DNA of 43,542 nt from Kiritimatiellota bacterium (GCA_026398415.1 JAPLSY010000014.1:1-43542), one strand, 5' to 3'. Positions 16,213 to 24,413 are shown, counted from the first letter of the stretch. Translations and numbers: made by a program. The notes: generated by a model from the sequence alone, not told the origin.

Positions 16213-17028
16213 TCAAAACCCCAACGCCTTGAGCCAACGCACACACAGCCCCGACCAGGCGCCCACCACCGGATCGTTCGCCGCCAGGCCCATTCCATGC
16301 GGTCCGGTCGGAAACACGTGCAGTGCATAGGGCACCTTGCAGCGGCTCAGCGCGGCGGCGAACTGCAGGCTGTTTTCAACCGGCACTCCCTGGTCATTCG
16401 CCGTGTGCCAAAGAAAACACGGCGGAGTTTCATGTGTCACTTGCAGTTCGTTCGACAAAGACATCCTAAGGGGTTCCGGAGGATTTTCGCCAATCAAATT
16501 AACCATGGAACCATGATGTCCGAATGTCCCGAAGCTGATCACGGGATAACACAGAATTCCGGCATCCGGTCGGCAGTTTACGCGATCCACGGAATCCGGC
16601 GCTTGCGCGTTGCCTCCATCGAAATGCGTTACCGCCGTGGAGGCCAGATGGCCGCCGGCCGAAAAACCAAGCACGGCAATGTGATCCGGCTTGATCTTCC
16701 AGTCCTTTGCGTGGAGGCGTACAAGCCGGATGGCACGCTGGAGATCCCATAACGGCGCCGGGTGCCGATGCGGGGCCAAGCGGTAGTGGAGCACAAATCC
16801 CGCGATACCGGCTCGGTTGAACATTTCCGCGATCGGCGCTCCTTCATGCGGCGCCAGGTGACTATAGCCGCCGCCAGGACAAACGATCACGGCGCCGGCC
16901 GGCGCCGTCGACTCCAGAAGAAACGGCAAAAGAACGGGGGGTGTTTGCGCATGCACACCATCCGGCTCGGGCGCCCCATCACGCCAAAGGGGCAACGATC
17001 CATCCAGGGCCAGCTTCGGTATATTCAT
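16213..17028 (-). CDS. Alpha/beta hydrolase, esterase/lipase-like (BD-FAE type)
   Basis: The 271-residue protein (start MNIPKLALDG) has the oxyanion block VIVCPGGGYSHLAPHEG, nucleophile elbow GFSAGGHLAST, an acid in HTANDQGVPVENS and the His in HGMGL. This is the layout of acetyl-xylan-type and feruloyl esterases of the BD-FAE/DUF3089-like group, so deacylation of a sugar ester is likely. No signal peptide is seen, so it should be cytoplasmic. A strong promoter match ends 7 bases before this ATG, which would make the mRNA leaderless; an earlier ATG at 17052 is possible but lies inside that promoter. It lies downstream of the PaaX-type regulator. Confidence 0.82.
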   Translation of the reverse strand: MNIPKLALDGSLPLWRDGAPEPDGVHAQTPPVLLPFLLESTAPAGAVIVCPGGGYSHLAPHEGAPIAEMFNRAGIAGFVLHYRLAPHRHPAPLWDLQRAIRLVRLHAKDWKIKPDHIAVLGFSAGGHLASTAVTHFDGGNAQAPDSVDRVNCRPDAGILCYPVISFGTFGHHGSMVNLIGENPPEPLRMSLSNELQVTHETPPCFLWHTANDQGVPVENSLQFAAALSRCKVPYALHVFPTGPHGMGLAANDPVVGAWSGLCVRWLKALGF

Positions 17029-17034
17029 GGGGCG

Positions 17035-17062
17035 ATTATATGCAAGCCACACGCAAGGTCAA
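17035..17062 (-). promoter_or_regulatory. Strong sigma-70-like promoter before the hydrolase gene
   Basis: On the minus strand TTGACC (17062-17057) and a perfect TATAAT (17040-17035) are 16 bases apart. The expected start of transcription is near 17028, the first base of the hydrolase ATG, so the transcript would be leaderless or nearly so. Confidence 0.6.
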
Positions 17063-17121
17063 TTTTTCATAGTCCGGGATCCATACCGGCAACAATACCG
17101 GCCTTTCACGGTTGCGTCGCC

Positions 17122-17161
17122 TGTAACAGTTGTATTCGCGATCGTAGATCCAATTGTTACA
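17122..17161. promoter_or_regulatory. 40-bp operator A, downstream end of the PaaX-type gene
   Basis: TGTAACAGTTG at the left and CAATTGTTACA at the right form inverted arms around TTCGCGATCG. The left half equals the left half of operator B at 17989 apart from two bases. It overlaps the regulator stop codon (17157-17159) and is about 60 bases upstream of the hydrolase promoter. Read as a binding site of the regulator encoded between the two copies. Confidence 0.65.
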
Positions 17162-17978
17162 TGCCCCAACCAACTATTTTACCGGCTAAGCGGCGCATTC
17201 GACGACGAAACATGGCTGCAACCTGCGGGCCGAGATAGTTGGCGGGGCAAAGCAACTTCGGTAGTAAGGGGTCGTTTCTCATCGCCCCGCGATATTCCGC
17301 CAACTCAGCACGCATACCGGCCAGCACAGCCGAAAAGGAAATGGCATCGAATGGCCGGCGCAAGCGCGCTTGGCAAGCTTCAATATAATCCGCTTGTATT
17401 TTCCGCAGCCGATCAAAATCCCACGCGCGCGCGACCACCGCCGCGTCACTTTGGCCAAACACCGTCCGGGCCTCAAAGAGATTGGCATATTCGGCGACCG
17501 CCGCCGCTATATCAAGGTCGTAAAACATGGGGCGGATGTCGCGGACGGAAACAAAAACGCTTTTCTGGAGGCAGCCCATGCGCAGACGCGTCAGAAAATG
17601 ATTCAGCGCATCACGATAACGCCGTTCACGTTCCGGCACATCGTACATCAGAATATACCAGCACCCGTCCCAGCGTTGATTCCAAAATCGTTCGGGTATG
17701 ATTTCGGACGAAACATTCCGACGGCCTTCCGAGGTTAGTTTCATCGTCGGCGAACCACCGCGCATATCGCGCCGCGCAATCAATCCATCCCGGCGCAAGC
17801 GGTACAGCGCCTGACGATAGGCCGTCATGCGCGGGTAACTTCGATTCCAACTCAATGCTTTCCCGCGCGTCGCCACCCCCTCGAGCGCAATCCCCAGGAG
17901 ATCCACCATTTCTGCGCAAATCTGCCGCCGGAGAACGCCTGGCGAAATCCCCGCTTTATGCAAAAACAGTCTTTTCAT
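17157..17978 (-). CDS. PaaX-like transcriptional regulator with a Cas2-like domain
   Basis: The 273-residue protein has an N-terminal winged-helix region (about residues 15-90, with YRQALYRLRRDGLIARRDMRG), then WDGCWYILMYDVPERERRYR (residues 103-122), the Cas2-like ferredoxin fold that forms the middle of PaaX proteins, and a helical C-terminal part. PaaX in E. coli represses phenylacetate catabolism and is released by phenylacetyl-CoA; no paa genes are present, so the ligand here is unknown. Two matching 40-bp sites flank the gene: one covers its own promoter, the other its stop codon upstream of the hydrolase. This points to autorepression and control of the hydrolase. Confidence 0.8.
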   Translation of the reverse strand: MKRLFLHKAGISPGVLRRQICAEMVDLLGIALEGVATRGKALSWNRSYPRMTAYRQALYRLRRDGLIARRDMRGGSPTMKLTSEGRRNVSSEIIPERFWNQRWDGCWYILMYDVPERERRYRDALNHFLTRLRMGCLQKSVFVSVRDIRPMFYDLDIAAAVAEYANLFEARTVFGQSDAAVVARAWDFDRLRKIQADYIEACQARLRRPFDAISFSAVLAGMRAELAEYRGAMRNDPLLPKLLCPANYLGPQVAAMFRRRMRRLAGKIVGWGM

Positions 17979-17988
17979 CGGTCATCCA

Positions 17989-18028
17989 TGTAACAGTTGA
18001 CTTCGCGATCGCGAATACAATTTAGTTA
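17989..18028. promoter_or_regulatory. 40-bp operator B over the regulator promoter
   Basis: The core TTCGCGATCGCGAA is a perfect palindrome, flanked by TTG/CAA and by TGTAACA on the left and TTAGTTA on the right. It lies 11 bases before the regulator ATG and overlaps the -10 box at 18019-18024. It is a close copy of operator A (17122-17161), in the same orientation. Confidence 0.72.
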
Positions 18029-18047
18029 ATCCGGCAAGAGGCGTCAA
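18019..18047 (-). promoter_or_regulatory. Candidate promoter of the PaaX-type gene
   Basis: TTGACG (18047-18042) and TAAATT (18024-18019) on the minus strand are 17 bases apart. Transcription would start near 18012, within operator B, a position suited to repression. Confidence 0.5.
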
Positions 18048-18140
18048 CGGAAAACGGACGCCAAAACACACCTACCTTGTTTCATTCTGCACATCTCCAT
18101 TCTTGACAACCATAATGTATTTTCCCCAGACTGATGGTCT

Positions 18141-18548
18141 ATGGAAAAGGCGGATCACAAAACGCCCGTTCGACCGATTGAAATTCTCTGTCCGGCTTGC
18201 GGCCAGGACACGCTGCTCAAACGCGAGAAAGTGTACGAGGGGTTCAAACACACGGGGACAAAACTGTCCTGCGCCGCCTGCGGCCATGTCTTTCCCGACG
18301 AGGCCAAAGTCCCGTTCAAAGCAAAAAAAATCGTGCCGGGCTTCGGACGTCAGGACGTGCCGCCGCCACCCAAGGTGTTTGACGAGCGGGAGGTGCTTGA
18401 GACAGTCAGCCGGCTTTGCCGTCACTGCGCCCATTACGTGGTCAACCCCTTCCTCCAGCGCTGTGGCCGATCCAACCGGGAAGTGGAAGCCACCGATACC
18501 TGCAACCAGTTTGCGCCCAAAACAAACCCCGCATCTCAAGACTCCTGA
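18141..18548 (+). CDS. Small protein with two four-cysteine clusters, first gene of the cobalt/nickel importer operon
   Basis: The 135-residue product has Cys17/20/44/47 in a CPACG-x23-CAACG zinc ribbon and Cys93/96/108/121 in a CRHC-x11-C-x12-C arrangement. The link between is basic and proline-rich (GFGRQDVPPPPK). No membrane segment or known enzyme motif is seen. It ends 12 bases before cbiM, so the two are probably co-transcribed; a metal-related role, such as sensing, chaperoning or a ferredoxin-like function, is inference only. The Shine-Dalgarno site is weak. Family not recognised. Confidence 0.68.
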   Translation: MEKADHKTPVRPIEILCPACGQDTLLKREKVYEGFKHTGTKLSCAACGHVFPDEAKVPFKAKKIVPGFGRQDVPPPPKVFDEREVLETVSRLCRHCAHYVVNPFLQRCGRSNREVEATDTCNQFAPKTNPASQDS

Positions 18549-18560
18549 TCCCAGTATCAT

Positions 18561-19511
18561 ATGCACATTCCTGATGGCTTTTTGGATGCCAGGACGCTCA
18601 CGCTCACCACCGGACTTTCGGCCACTGGAATTGCACTGGCTCTGTGGAACTTGCGGCGCATCCTGCCGCCCCGCCAAATTCCACTCATTGGACTCACGGC
18701 CGCCTTCGTTTTCGCCGCCCAGATGGTTAATTTTCCGGTGGCGGGCGGCACTTCGGGTCATTTGCTCGGCGGGGTTCTGGCTGCCGTTCTGGTAGGCCCG
18801 AGTGCGGCCGTTGTGGTTATTACGGCCGTATTAATTGTCCAAGCCTTTATTTTTGCCGATGGCGGCGTACTGGCACTGGGCGCTAACATTTTTAACATGG
18901 CCCTCGTGGGAACCATTGGCGGATACGGCATCTACTGGCTGGTCCGACACGTCGTCTCCGGGTTACGGGGACAACTGATGGCCGCCGCTTTTGCCGCCTG
19001 GTGCTCGGTCGTGCTGGCCGCCAGCAGTTGTGCGGCCCAACTGGCATTTTCAAAAACTGCGGCATGGGGCCTGGTTCTGCCAACCATGGCTGGAGTGCAC
19101 ATGCTCATTGGAATCGGCGAAGCCTTGATCACCACCCTGGTGCTTGTCGCCATTGCCCAGACCAGACCAGAACTCCTGGCCGAGCCCCTGCCCGTCAATG
19201 GAACACACGCTTTTGAACGGCTGGCTTTTGGTCTGCTGATAGCCATTGGGTTGTCGGTTTTCGTGTCGCCATTCGCTTCCAGCAAGCCCGACGGCCTGGA
19301 GCATGTCGCCCGGGTCCAGCAGTTTGAGTATAAGACCGCTGAAAAACCCATTGTACCTGCCCCCCTCCCCGATTATCTTCTACCCGGCATTAGATCGCCG
19401 GCCCTTGCAACCGCTCTGGCCGGCGGCCTCGGCACCGTACTAATGTTTGGCTTTGCCTTTCTCCTGGCGCGCACCGTGGCGCCGAAACAAGAGGGAAGTA
19501 ACAATCGCTAG
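18561..19511 (+). CDS. cbiM: ECF transporter S component for cobalt or nickel, CbiM/NikM fused to a CbiN/NikN-like tail
   Basis: The 316-residue membrane protein begins MHIPDGFLD, where Met1-His2 bind the metal in CbiM/NikM. It carries the family blocks QMVNFPVAGGTSGHLLGG and GANIFNMALVG over about seven helices. The C-terminal third holds SKPDGLEHVA and a final helix, which is the PDGLE domain of the CbiN/NikN partner, so the two are fused. It binds Co2+ or Ni2+ in the membrane and is driven by CbiQ and CbiO downstream. Metal choice cannot be told from sequence; no cobalamin riboswitch or NikR-like site was seen upstream. Confidence 0.9.
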   Translation: MHIPDGFLDARTLTLTTGLSATGIALALWNLRRILPPRQIPLIGLTAAFVFAAQMVNFPVAGGTSGHLLGGVLAAVLVGPSAAVVVITAVLIVQAFIFADGGVLALGANIFNMALVGTIGGYGIYWLVRHVVSGLRGQLMAAAFAAWCSVVLAASSCAAQLAFSKTAAWGLVLPTMAGVHMLIGIGEALITTLVLVAIAQTRPELLAEPLPVNGTHAFERLAFGLLIAIGLSVFVSPFASSKPDGLEHVARVQQFEYKTAEKPIVPAPLPDYLLPGIRSPALATALAGGLGTVLMFGFAFLLARTVAPKQEGSNNR

Positions 19512-19532
19512 AATATTTTTGGAAACACATTT

Positions 19533-20147
19533 ATGCATCATGATTTCATAGACCGATACAGCAGGCTGAACAGTCCCGTGCATCGTCTGCCGACGGGTTT
19601 AAAGCTAATAACCGCCTTGGCGTTCCTGCTGGCCACAATTCTTCTGCCCGCCCCCTGGATAGGCGGATTTGCGCTTATAGCGTTCATTTTACTGGGCCTG
19701 GCCGCCGTCAGCCGCATTCCGCCCGGTTTCCTGGCGAGCCGTCTGTTGATGTTAGAACCGTTTGTCCTGGGTATTGCCATCTTGTCCCTGTTCCAGCCGG
19801 GCGGCGGCAAAATATTTTTCTTGTTGCTGGTCCGCAGTACGCTGTGCCTGTTCAGCGTTCTCTTGCTCTCCAACACTACGTCCTTTGCCGACATCCTGCG
19901 GGTCTTGAAGCGATGCCGCATACCGGGTTTGTTGGTTACTACGCTGGCGCTTCTGTATCGTTACCTGTTCGTGCTGATTGACGAGCTGGAGCGCATGCAA
20001 CGGGCCCGCGCGGCACGCACTTTCCGGTCCAGCCGCTGGAAAACATGGCAGGTCCTGGCAGCAATCGCCGGGCAATTGTTCGTGCGTTCAACTGAACGTG
20101 CGGAGCGGATTTATGCGGCCATGTGCGCCCGGGGATGGAAAGCATGA
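19533..20147 (+). CDS. cbiQ: ECF transporter T component
   Basis: A 204-residue membrane protein with four to five helices, the N-terminal DRYSRLNSPVHRL of CbiQ proteins, and the two coupling motifs near the C-terminus, RARAARTF and AMCARGW (Ala-Arg-Gly), which contact the ATPase. It is short for the family (usually about 220-260). The stop overlaps the cbiO start by four bases. Confidence 0.88.
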   Translation: MHHDFIDRYSRLNSPVHRLPTGLKLITALAFLLATILLPAPWIGGFALIAFILLGLAAVSRIPPGFLASRLLMLEPFVLGIAILSLFQPGGGKIFFLLLVRSTLCLFSVLLLSNTTSFADILRVLKRCRIPGLLVTTLALLYRYLFVLIDELERMQRARAARTFRSSRWKTWQVLAAIAGQLFVRSTERAERIYAAMCARGWKA

Positions 20148-20893
20148 ACGCCGTTGAAATCCAGCACCTGTCGTTCCGGTATCCTAACGGCACGGAAGCC
20201 CTGCGTGCTATTTCCTGCTCCGTGGCAGAGGGATCATGCGTCGGTTTGATCGGCCCAAATGGGGCCGGCAAATCCACCCTGCTCCTGCATCTGAACGGCA
20301 TTCTTCCCGAAACGCTTGGCAAGGAATCGTATGTACGCATCTTCGGCGAACCAGTCGGCCGGCATAATCTGGACACCATCCGGCGCACAGTTGGTCTGCT
20401 TTTTCAGAATCCCGACGATCAGCTTTTTTGTCCCACGGTTTTTGAGGACATCGCGTTTGGCCCGCAGCAATTTGGACTGAGTGCACGGGCCGTGAATACC
20501 AAGGTACAGGATACGCTTAAACGCGTTGGCCTCTGCGGGTTCGAACAAAAATCCCCCCACCACCTCAGCCAGGGCGAAAAGCGGCGCATATGCCTGGCCA
20601 GCGTGCTGGCCTGTGAGCCGCGCATCCTGGTGTTGGATGAACCGACCAGCGACCTTGACCCGCGCAGCCGCCGGGAATTTAAGATACTCCTGCGGCAGAT
20701 TACAGCCACAAAAATTATCGCCTCCCACGATTTGGACATGATCGCCGAACTGTGCGATCACGTGCTGGTTCTGGATGGAGGAACGATCGTGGCAGAGGGA
20801 CAAACCATTAAACTGTTGAACGACGAAGCCCTGATGCTGGCCCACGGCCTGGAACGCCCGCACAGCCTGCGGCATCTGCATCCGCATGGCTGA
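20144..20893 (+). CDS. cbiO: ECF transporter ATPase
   Basis: Start at 20144 (MNAVEIQHLSFRYPNG, 249 residues) from the ATGA overlap with cbiQ. Walker A GPNGAGKST, Q-loop LLFQNPDDQLF (typical of ECF ATPases), signature LSQGEKRR, Walker B ILVLDEPTSDLDP and switch His in SHDLDM. It powers metal uptake by CbiMQ. A single ATPase gene suggests a homodimer. Confidence 0.93.
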   Translation: MNAVEIQHLSFRYPNGTEALRAISCSVAEGSCVGLIGPNGAGKSTLLLHLNGILPETLGKESYVRIFGEPVGRHNLDTIRRTVGLLFQNPDDQLFCPTVFEDIAFGPQQFGLSARAVNTKVQDTLKRVGLCGFEQKSPHHLSQGEKRRICLASVLACEPRILVLDEPTSDLDPRSRREFKILLRQITATKIIASHDLDMIAELCDHVLVLDGGTIVAEGQTIKLLNDEALMLAHGLERPHSLRHLHPHG

Positions 20894-20917
20894 CGCCGGA
20901 TAACGGTGGCTCGCCGT

Positions 20918-21355
20918 TCATCCGACCAATTCGACTTCGACCGGCGTAATGTTCTTGAGATTATCCGAAATCGGACAACGCTTTTCAATCTCGGCCAGAA
21001 GTTTCTGCTGTTCCGCCCGCCCCAGATCGGTGTCAATCTTTACGCGCGCCGTGATGGCGTTTAAGCCGACGCGCTTATCCGATGGCTTGCCGAGCAGACC
21101 GTCCGTATCTAACTCGCCTTCCAGCACGATCTTAAAGCCGCGCACATTCAGATGGCGCTGCATGGCCACGATCCGGCCAATAGACGCGATACATCCGCCC
21201 AGTGCCATGAGTTGAACATCAAGCGGCGTAGGCCCTTCATCCGTGCCGCCAGCATTTGCCGGTTGGTCGATGATGACCCGATGCTTGCCCGCCCTGCATT
21301 CCGTTTTGAAGCCGGATCCCTGGATGACCTCGATTTTAACTTTTTTTACTGACAT
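20918..21355 (-). CDS. OsmC/Ohr family protein
   Basis: The start at 21355 (MSVKKVKIEV, 145 residues) has GAGGAG at 7 bases upstream; an ATG at 21370 would overlap that site. The two redox cysteines of OsmC/Ohr are present at Cys55 (MALGGCIAS) and Cys117 (EKRCPISDNL). It probably reduces organic hydroperoxides, in the YhfA-like branch judged by GPTPLDVQLMALGGC. It is convergent with cbiO. Confidence 0.88.
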   Translation of the reverse strand: MSVKKVKIEVIQGSGFKTECRAGKHRVIIDQPANAGGTDEGPTPLDVQLMALGGCIASIGRIVAMQRHLNVRGFKIVLEGELDTDGLLGKPSDKRVGLNAITARVKIDTDLGRAEQQKLLAEIEKRCPISDNLKNITPVEVELVG

Positions 21356-21405
21356 ATTCGCGCTCCTCATCTATTTGATTATTGGCTTCTTCGCGTCGTC
21401 TTGAA

Positions 21406-22359
21406 TTACCATGCCGGCGGACCGACTTCCGGGAACCGACCGGCAAGGGCATTCCGGCATTCGGCACGTGAGCGCGCGAACAGGCTCTCCGCCGGTTCCA
21501 GGCCAATGGCCTGAACAACGGTCGCCAAAGGCACGGACCCCGTGGCACTTAGCAGGAATACGCCCTCCGCACCCGCCGGCTCCATGTCAATGTCTTTTCC
21601 AAATTCGCAACAGAGCCGCTTAATTTGCCGATTGTTATAGTCGTAGTGAAAAACACCGCAATCTAGTTCCAACGTGTGCGTAAGGTGATCATCGATGTTA
21701 TCCATGATTTTCAAAACCCGGCCGACGGGATTGACAATACAACTGGGATAATCAACCACGGCGCAGACGAGATACGCCCGCGTCTCCAGCGCCCAGGCGC
21801 GCGTCAAAAGCCCTCCCGGCCACATGGAAGAAAACAGGGTCATATCCGGCTTAAGGTCCCGGTAAGCGGCGCGAAGTTCGATAAAATTGAGGTCGTAGCA
21901 GATGGCAAAACCGATACGCCCGATTTCGGTATCCAGGACCACAGCGCCCTTGCCCGGCATAACGCGACGTTCAAGTTCCCCGATGGTCGGGTAGGTTTTA
22001 TGGTAAACACCTTCCACATCGCCCCGCCGATTGAATAAAACGGTCGAGTTGCGACGGACCCCGTCAATGAGCGTCGGATGATTGACGGCGAGAAACATGG
22101 CCTCCTTGCGGGCGTTTTCCGCGAATTTCCGGAACAGCGGACCATCCAGCGGTTCCGCCAGGTCCCACGCATTGTTTTTATCCAGGAGAAGGAATATTTC
22201 AGGAAACACGGCCAGGTCCGCACCTTCCAAGCGCGCCCGCCGGGCCATGGCCATGGCTCGATCAAACCGGCCGGAATCGTCATTGGCGCGGGGTGCCTCA
22301 GACACACCGCCCCGGCCTTCACGGAAACCACAAATGGACACTTTAACTTTCCGGCTCAT
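21406..22359 (-). CDS. Carbon-nitrogen hydrolase (nitrilase superfamily)
   Basis: The 317-residue protein carries the Glu-Lys-Cys triad: Glu54 in LAVFPEIF, Lys121 in GVYHKTYPT, Cys154 in GFAICYDLNF. Such enzymes hydrolyse amides, ureido compounds or nitriles; the substrate is unknown. The start overlaps the stop of the UroD-like gene by four bases (22356-22359), so the two are one operon, with the UroD-like gene first. Confidence 0.88.
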   Translation of the reverse strand: MSRKVKVSICGFREGRGGVSEAPRANDDSGRFDRAMAMARRARLEGADLAVFPEIFLLLDKNNAWDLAEPLDGPLFRKFAENARKEAMFLAVNHPTLIDGVRRNSTVLFNRRGDVEGVYHKTYPTIGELERRVMPGKGAVVLDTEIGRIGFAICYDLNFIELRAAYRDLKPDMTLFSSMWPGGLLTRAWALETRAYLVCAVVDYPSCIVNPVGRVLKIMDNIDDHLTHTLELDCGVFHYDYNNRQIKRLCCEFGKDIDMEPAGAEGVFLLSATGSVPLATVVQAIGLEPAESLFARSRAECRNALAGRFPEVGPPAW

Positions 22360-23354
22360 ACAGCTTCCTTTCCTATGCCACGCGCGCGTCCGGCCGCGTA
22401 TTCAATGATAAAAAGAACATTTTCCGAAGGCGTTTCGTAGGGCAAAGCGCCCGTGCCGAGCAGGACGGGATTCGGGCTCCGCGCGGCCAATTCGGCCACC
22501 GCCTCGATTTCACGCGCGATGGCTTCCCGCGAGCCGCCCACGTAAAGCGCCGGATTCAGGTTGACCCTGACGGTGACCTCCGGATTCGCCGCCGTCTTGC
22601 CGAGAAATACACGCCGGTCGGTTTCCGCCGGACAAATCAAAAACCGTGTCCCCGTCTCCAGCAGTTCCGGCACAATCTTTTGCGTATCGCCGCCAAGAAT
22701 GCAGGGAACGGGCTGGCCCAGGATTTTGCTGACGCCGGCCATCGCCTCCTTCAACGGTGGAAGTTCAATCTCCCGGAATTGCTTCGGCGATAACAAGGGT
22801 GGCGCCGCCGCCGACTCGAAGAAAGCCACTTTAACGCCGGCACGCTGGGCAGCCCGGCAATACGCAAGCTGACCCGGAATCAGGCGATGCAAAAACCGGC
22901 GGACATTTTCAGGCTCCAGCGCCGCCGCCATGATGAGTTCAGTCAGCCCAAGCAGATTCTGCGCGATGGAAAAAGGACCGCTGACTGGAACGCGGACGTC
23001 GGCTTCGGGAAATTCGCGCTGAAGCCGTGAGGCGACTTCCACGATCATGGGCAGGCGTCCATCGCGGTCCGGATCGAACGGTTGAATGTTTGTGGCTTCA
23101 TCGAGCGTAGCGAACCGGGGTTCGGTAATGGCGGGGATGCCATTGCCTGGCGGTTCCCGAACCACGCATCCATACGCCTCCGCTTCGGGATTATAAATAT
23201 CAATACCAATGACGACCGGAAAATGACGATAAAGCTGGTAGGCCGCGCGATGCGCCGCCAGCAGAAGGTCGCGGTCACGCGATACATCCCATGGCCGCCG
23301 GTCAATCAGGCGCGCGGCGTGCTCATATACGGATATGGATACGGGAATGGCCAT
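22356..23354 (-). CDS. Uroporphyrinogen decarboxylase family protein, methyltransferase-like (not HemE)
   Basis: The 332-residue start at 23354 (MAIPVSISVYEHA) is the first with a UroD-like N-terminus; longer upstream readings are low in complexity. Seen: GPFSIAQNLLG, FFESAAAPPLLSPKQF, CILGGDTQKIVPELLETG. These fit the MtaA/CmuA/MtbA side of the family, which moves methyl groups between corrinoid proteins and thiols with a zinc centre. The HemE arginine-rich N-terminal motif is missing. It is divergent from znuA with 129 bases between the starts and is co-transcribed with a nitrilase. Substrate not known. Confidence 0.8.
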   Translation of the reverse strand: MAIPVSISVYEHAARLIDRRPWDVSRDRDLLLAAHRAAYQLYRHFPVVIGIDIYNPEAEAYGCVVREPPGNGIPAITEPRFATLDEATNIQPFDPDRDGRLPMIVEVASRLQREFPEADVRVPVSGPFSIAQNLLGLTELIMAAALEPENVRRFLHRLIPGQLAYCRAAQRAGVKVAFFESAAAPPLLSPKQFREIELPPLKEAMAGVSKILGQPVPCILGGDTQKIVPELLETGTRFLICPAETDRRVFLGKTAANPEVTVRVNLNPALYVGGSREAIAREIEAVAELAARSPNPVLLGTGALPYETPSENVLFIIEYAAGRARGIGKEAV

Positions 23355-23483
23355 AAAAATAAATACACCGCGTTGCGTTGGATCAATACGATTTGTAGCA
23401 GTATGAAGAACAAAACGCACAAGGTCAAGACGGACGATGGAAACGGAATCGACAATTTTTGCGCACCCGCTACACTGGCAGGC

Positions 23484-24413
23484 ATGGATGCAAATAAATG
23501 GCATGGTTCGTTTGGGCTCGGCCTGGTGCTGGCGGTGTTGACTGCTGGCACCGTGACATGCAATGCCACAACGGGATCGGCAACCCGTGTGCGGATAGTG
23601 ACTTCCTTTTACCCCGTGTATATTGCCACGCTGAATGTGGCCGGGGACGTGCCCGGCGTCGAGGTGGTCAACCTGACCAAGCCGTTGATCGGCTGTCTGC
23701 ATGATTACCAGATGACGCCGGACGATCTGGTTAGCTTGAGTAAAGCCGATATTTTCGTCGTCAACGGGGCGGGCATGGAAACCTTTCTGGACAAGGCCAT
23801 CCAACAGGTTCCGCGGCTCAAGCTTATCCAGTCCAGCGACGGGATCGCCTTGATGTCCACGGCGGGCATTGTCAATCCGCACGTGTGGGTCAGCGTGACG
23901 GCGCACATGCAACAGGTAGAGAACATTGCCGCGGGCTTGGCCCGGTTCGACCCAGATCACGCGGCCTTGTATCGAACGAACGCCACGACCTATCTCGCCA
24001 AACTGGATGCGCTCCGCGCGGCCATGCACGCGGGACTGCAGAACGCCATGACCCGCGACATCATCACTTTTCACGAAGCCTTCCCGTATTTCGCCCGGGA
24101 ATTCGGATTAACCGTGGTGGCCGTGATCGAGCGCGAGCCGGGCTCGGAACCGAATGCCCGCGAACTGGCTCAAGCCATAACCCTCGTGAAGAAAACCGGC
24201 GTCAAAGCCATCTTTGCCGAGCCCCAGTACTCGGCCAAAGCGGCGGACGCAATCGCCCGTGAAACGGGCGCGACTGTGTACTGCCTCGATCCCGTTGTCA
24301 CGGGCCCGATGGCACCGGATGCGTACCTCACCATCATGAAGGCCAATCTGCAGACACTCGAACAGGCGCTGGGACATCAGACGACAGACAACGGACGACA
24401 GACGACGGAATAA
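23484..24413 (+). CDS. znuA: Zinc/manganese ABC transporter, substrate-binding protein
   Basis: Cluster A-1 periplasmic metal-binding protein. The start at 23484 (MDANKWHGSF) gives a signal peptide GLGLVLAVLTAGTVT and 309 residues. The metal ligands are His73 (CLHDYQMTP), His133 (NPHVWVS), His197 (ITFHEAFPYFA) and Glu246 (AEPQYSAKA). The long His-rich loop of E. coli ZnuA is absent. The last dozen residues, HQTTDNGRQTTE, and the stop come from a heptad array. znuC and znuB follow. Confidence 0.9.
   Translation: MDANKWHGSFGLGLVLAVLTAGTVTCNATTGSATRVRIVTSFYPVYIATLNVAGDVPGVEVVNLTKPLIGCLHDYQMTPDDLVSLSKADIFVVNGAGMETFLDKAIQQVPRLKLIQSSDGIALMSTAGIVNPHVWVSVTAHMQQVENIAAGLARFDPDHAALYRTNATTYLAKLDALRAAMHAGLQNAMTRDIITFHEAFPYFAREFGLTVVAVIEREPGSEPNARELAQAITLVKKTGVKAIFAEPQYSAKAADAIARETGATVYCLDPVVTGPMAPDAYLTIMKANLQTLEQALGHQTTDNGRQTTE
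24378..24412. repeat. Heptad array at the 3' end of znuA
   Basis: Words CAGACGA, CAGACAA, CGGACGA, CAGACGA and CGGAATA in one 7-base phase, encoding the repetitive tail of ZnuA. It is the complement of the GTCGTCC/GTCTGTC family. Confidence 0.9.

Noticed and set aside
17157..17978. Cas2
   Set aside because: The Cas2-like fold is the middle domain of a PaaX-type regulator with an N-terminal winged helix; the length is 273 residues and cas1 is absent.
18030..18560. Cobalamin riboswitch before cbiM
   Set aside because: No B12-box-like sequence or fitting leader was seen; the space before cbiM is coding.
22356..23354. HemE (true uroporphyrinogen decarboxylase)
   Set aside because: The N-terminal Arg-rich substrate motif is missing in all three UroD-like proteins, and no heme genes are near.
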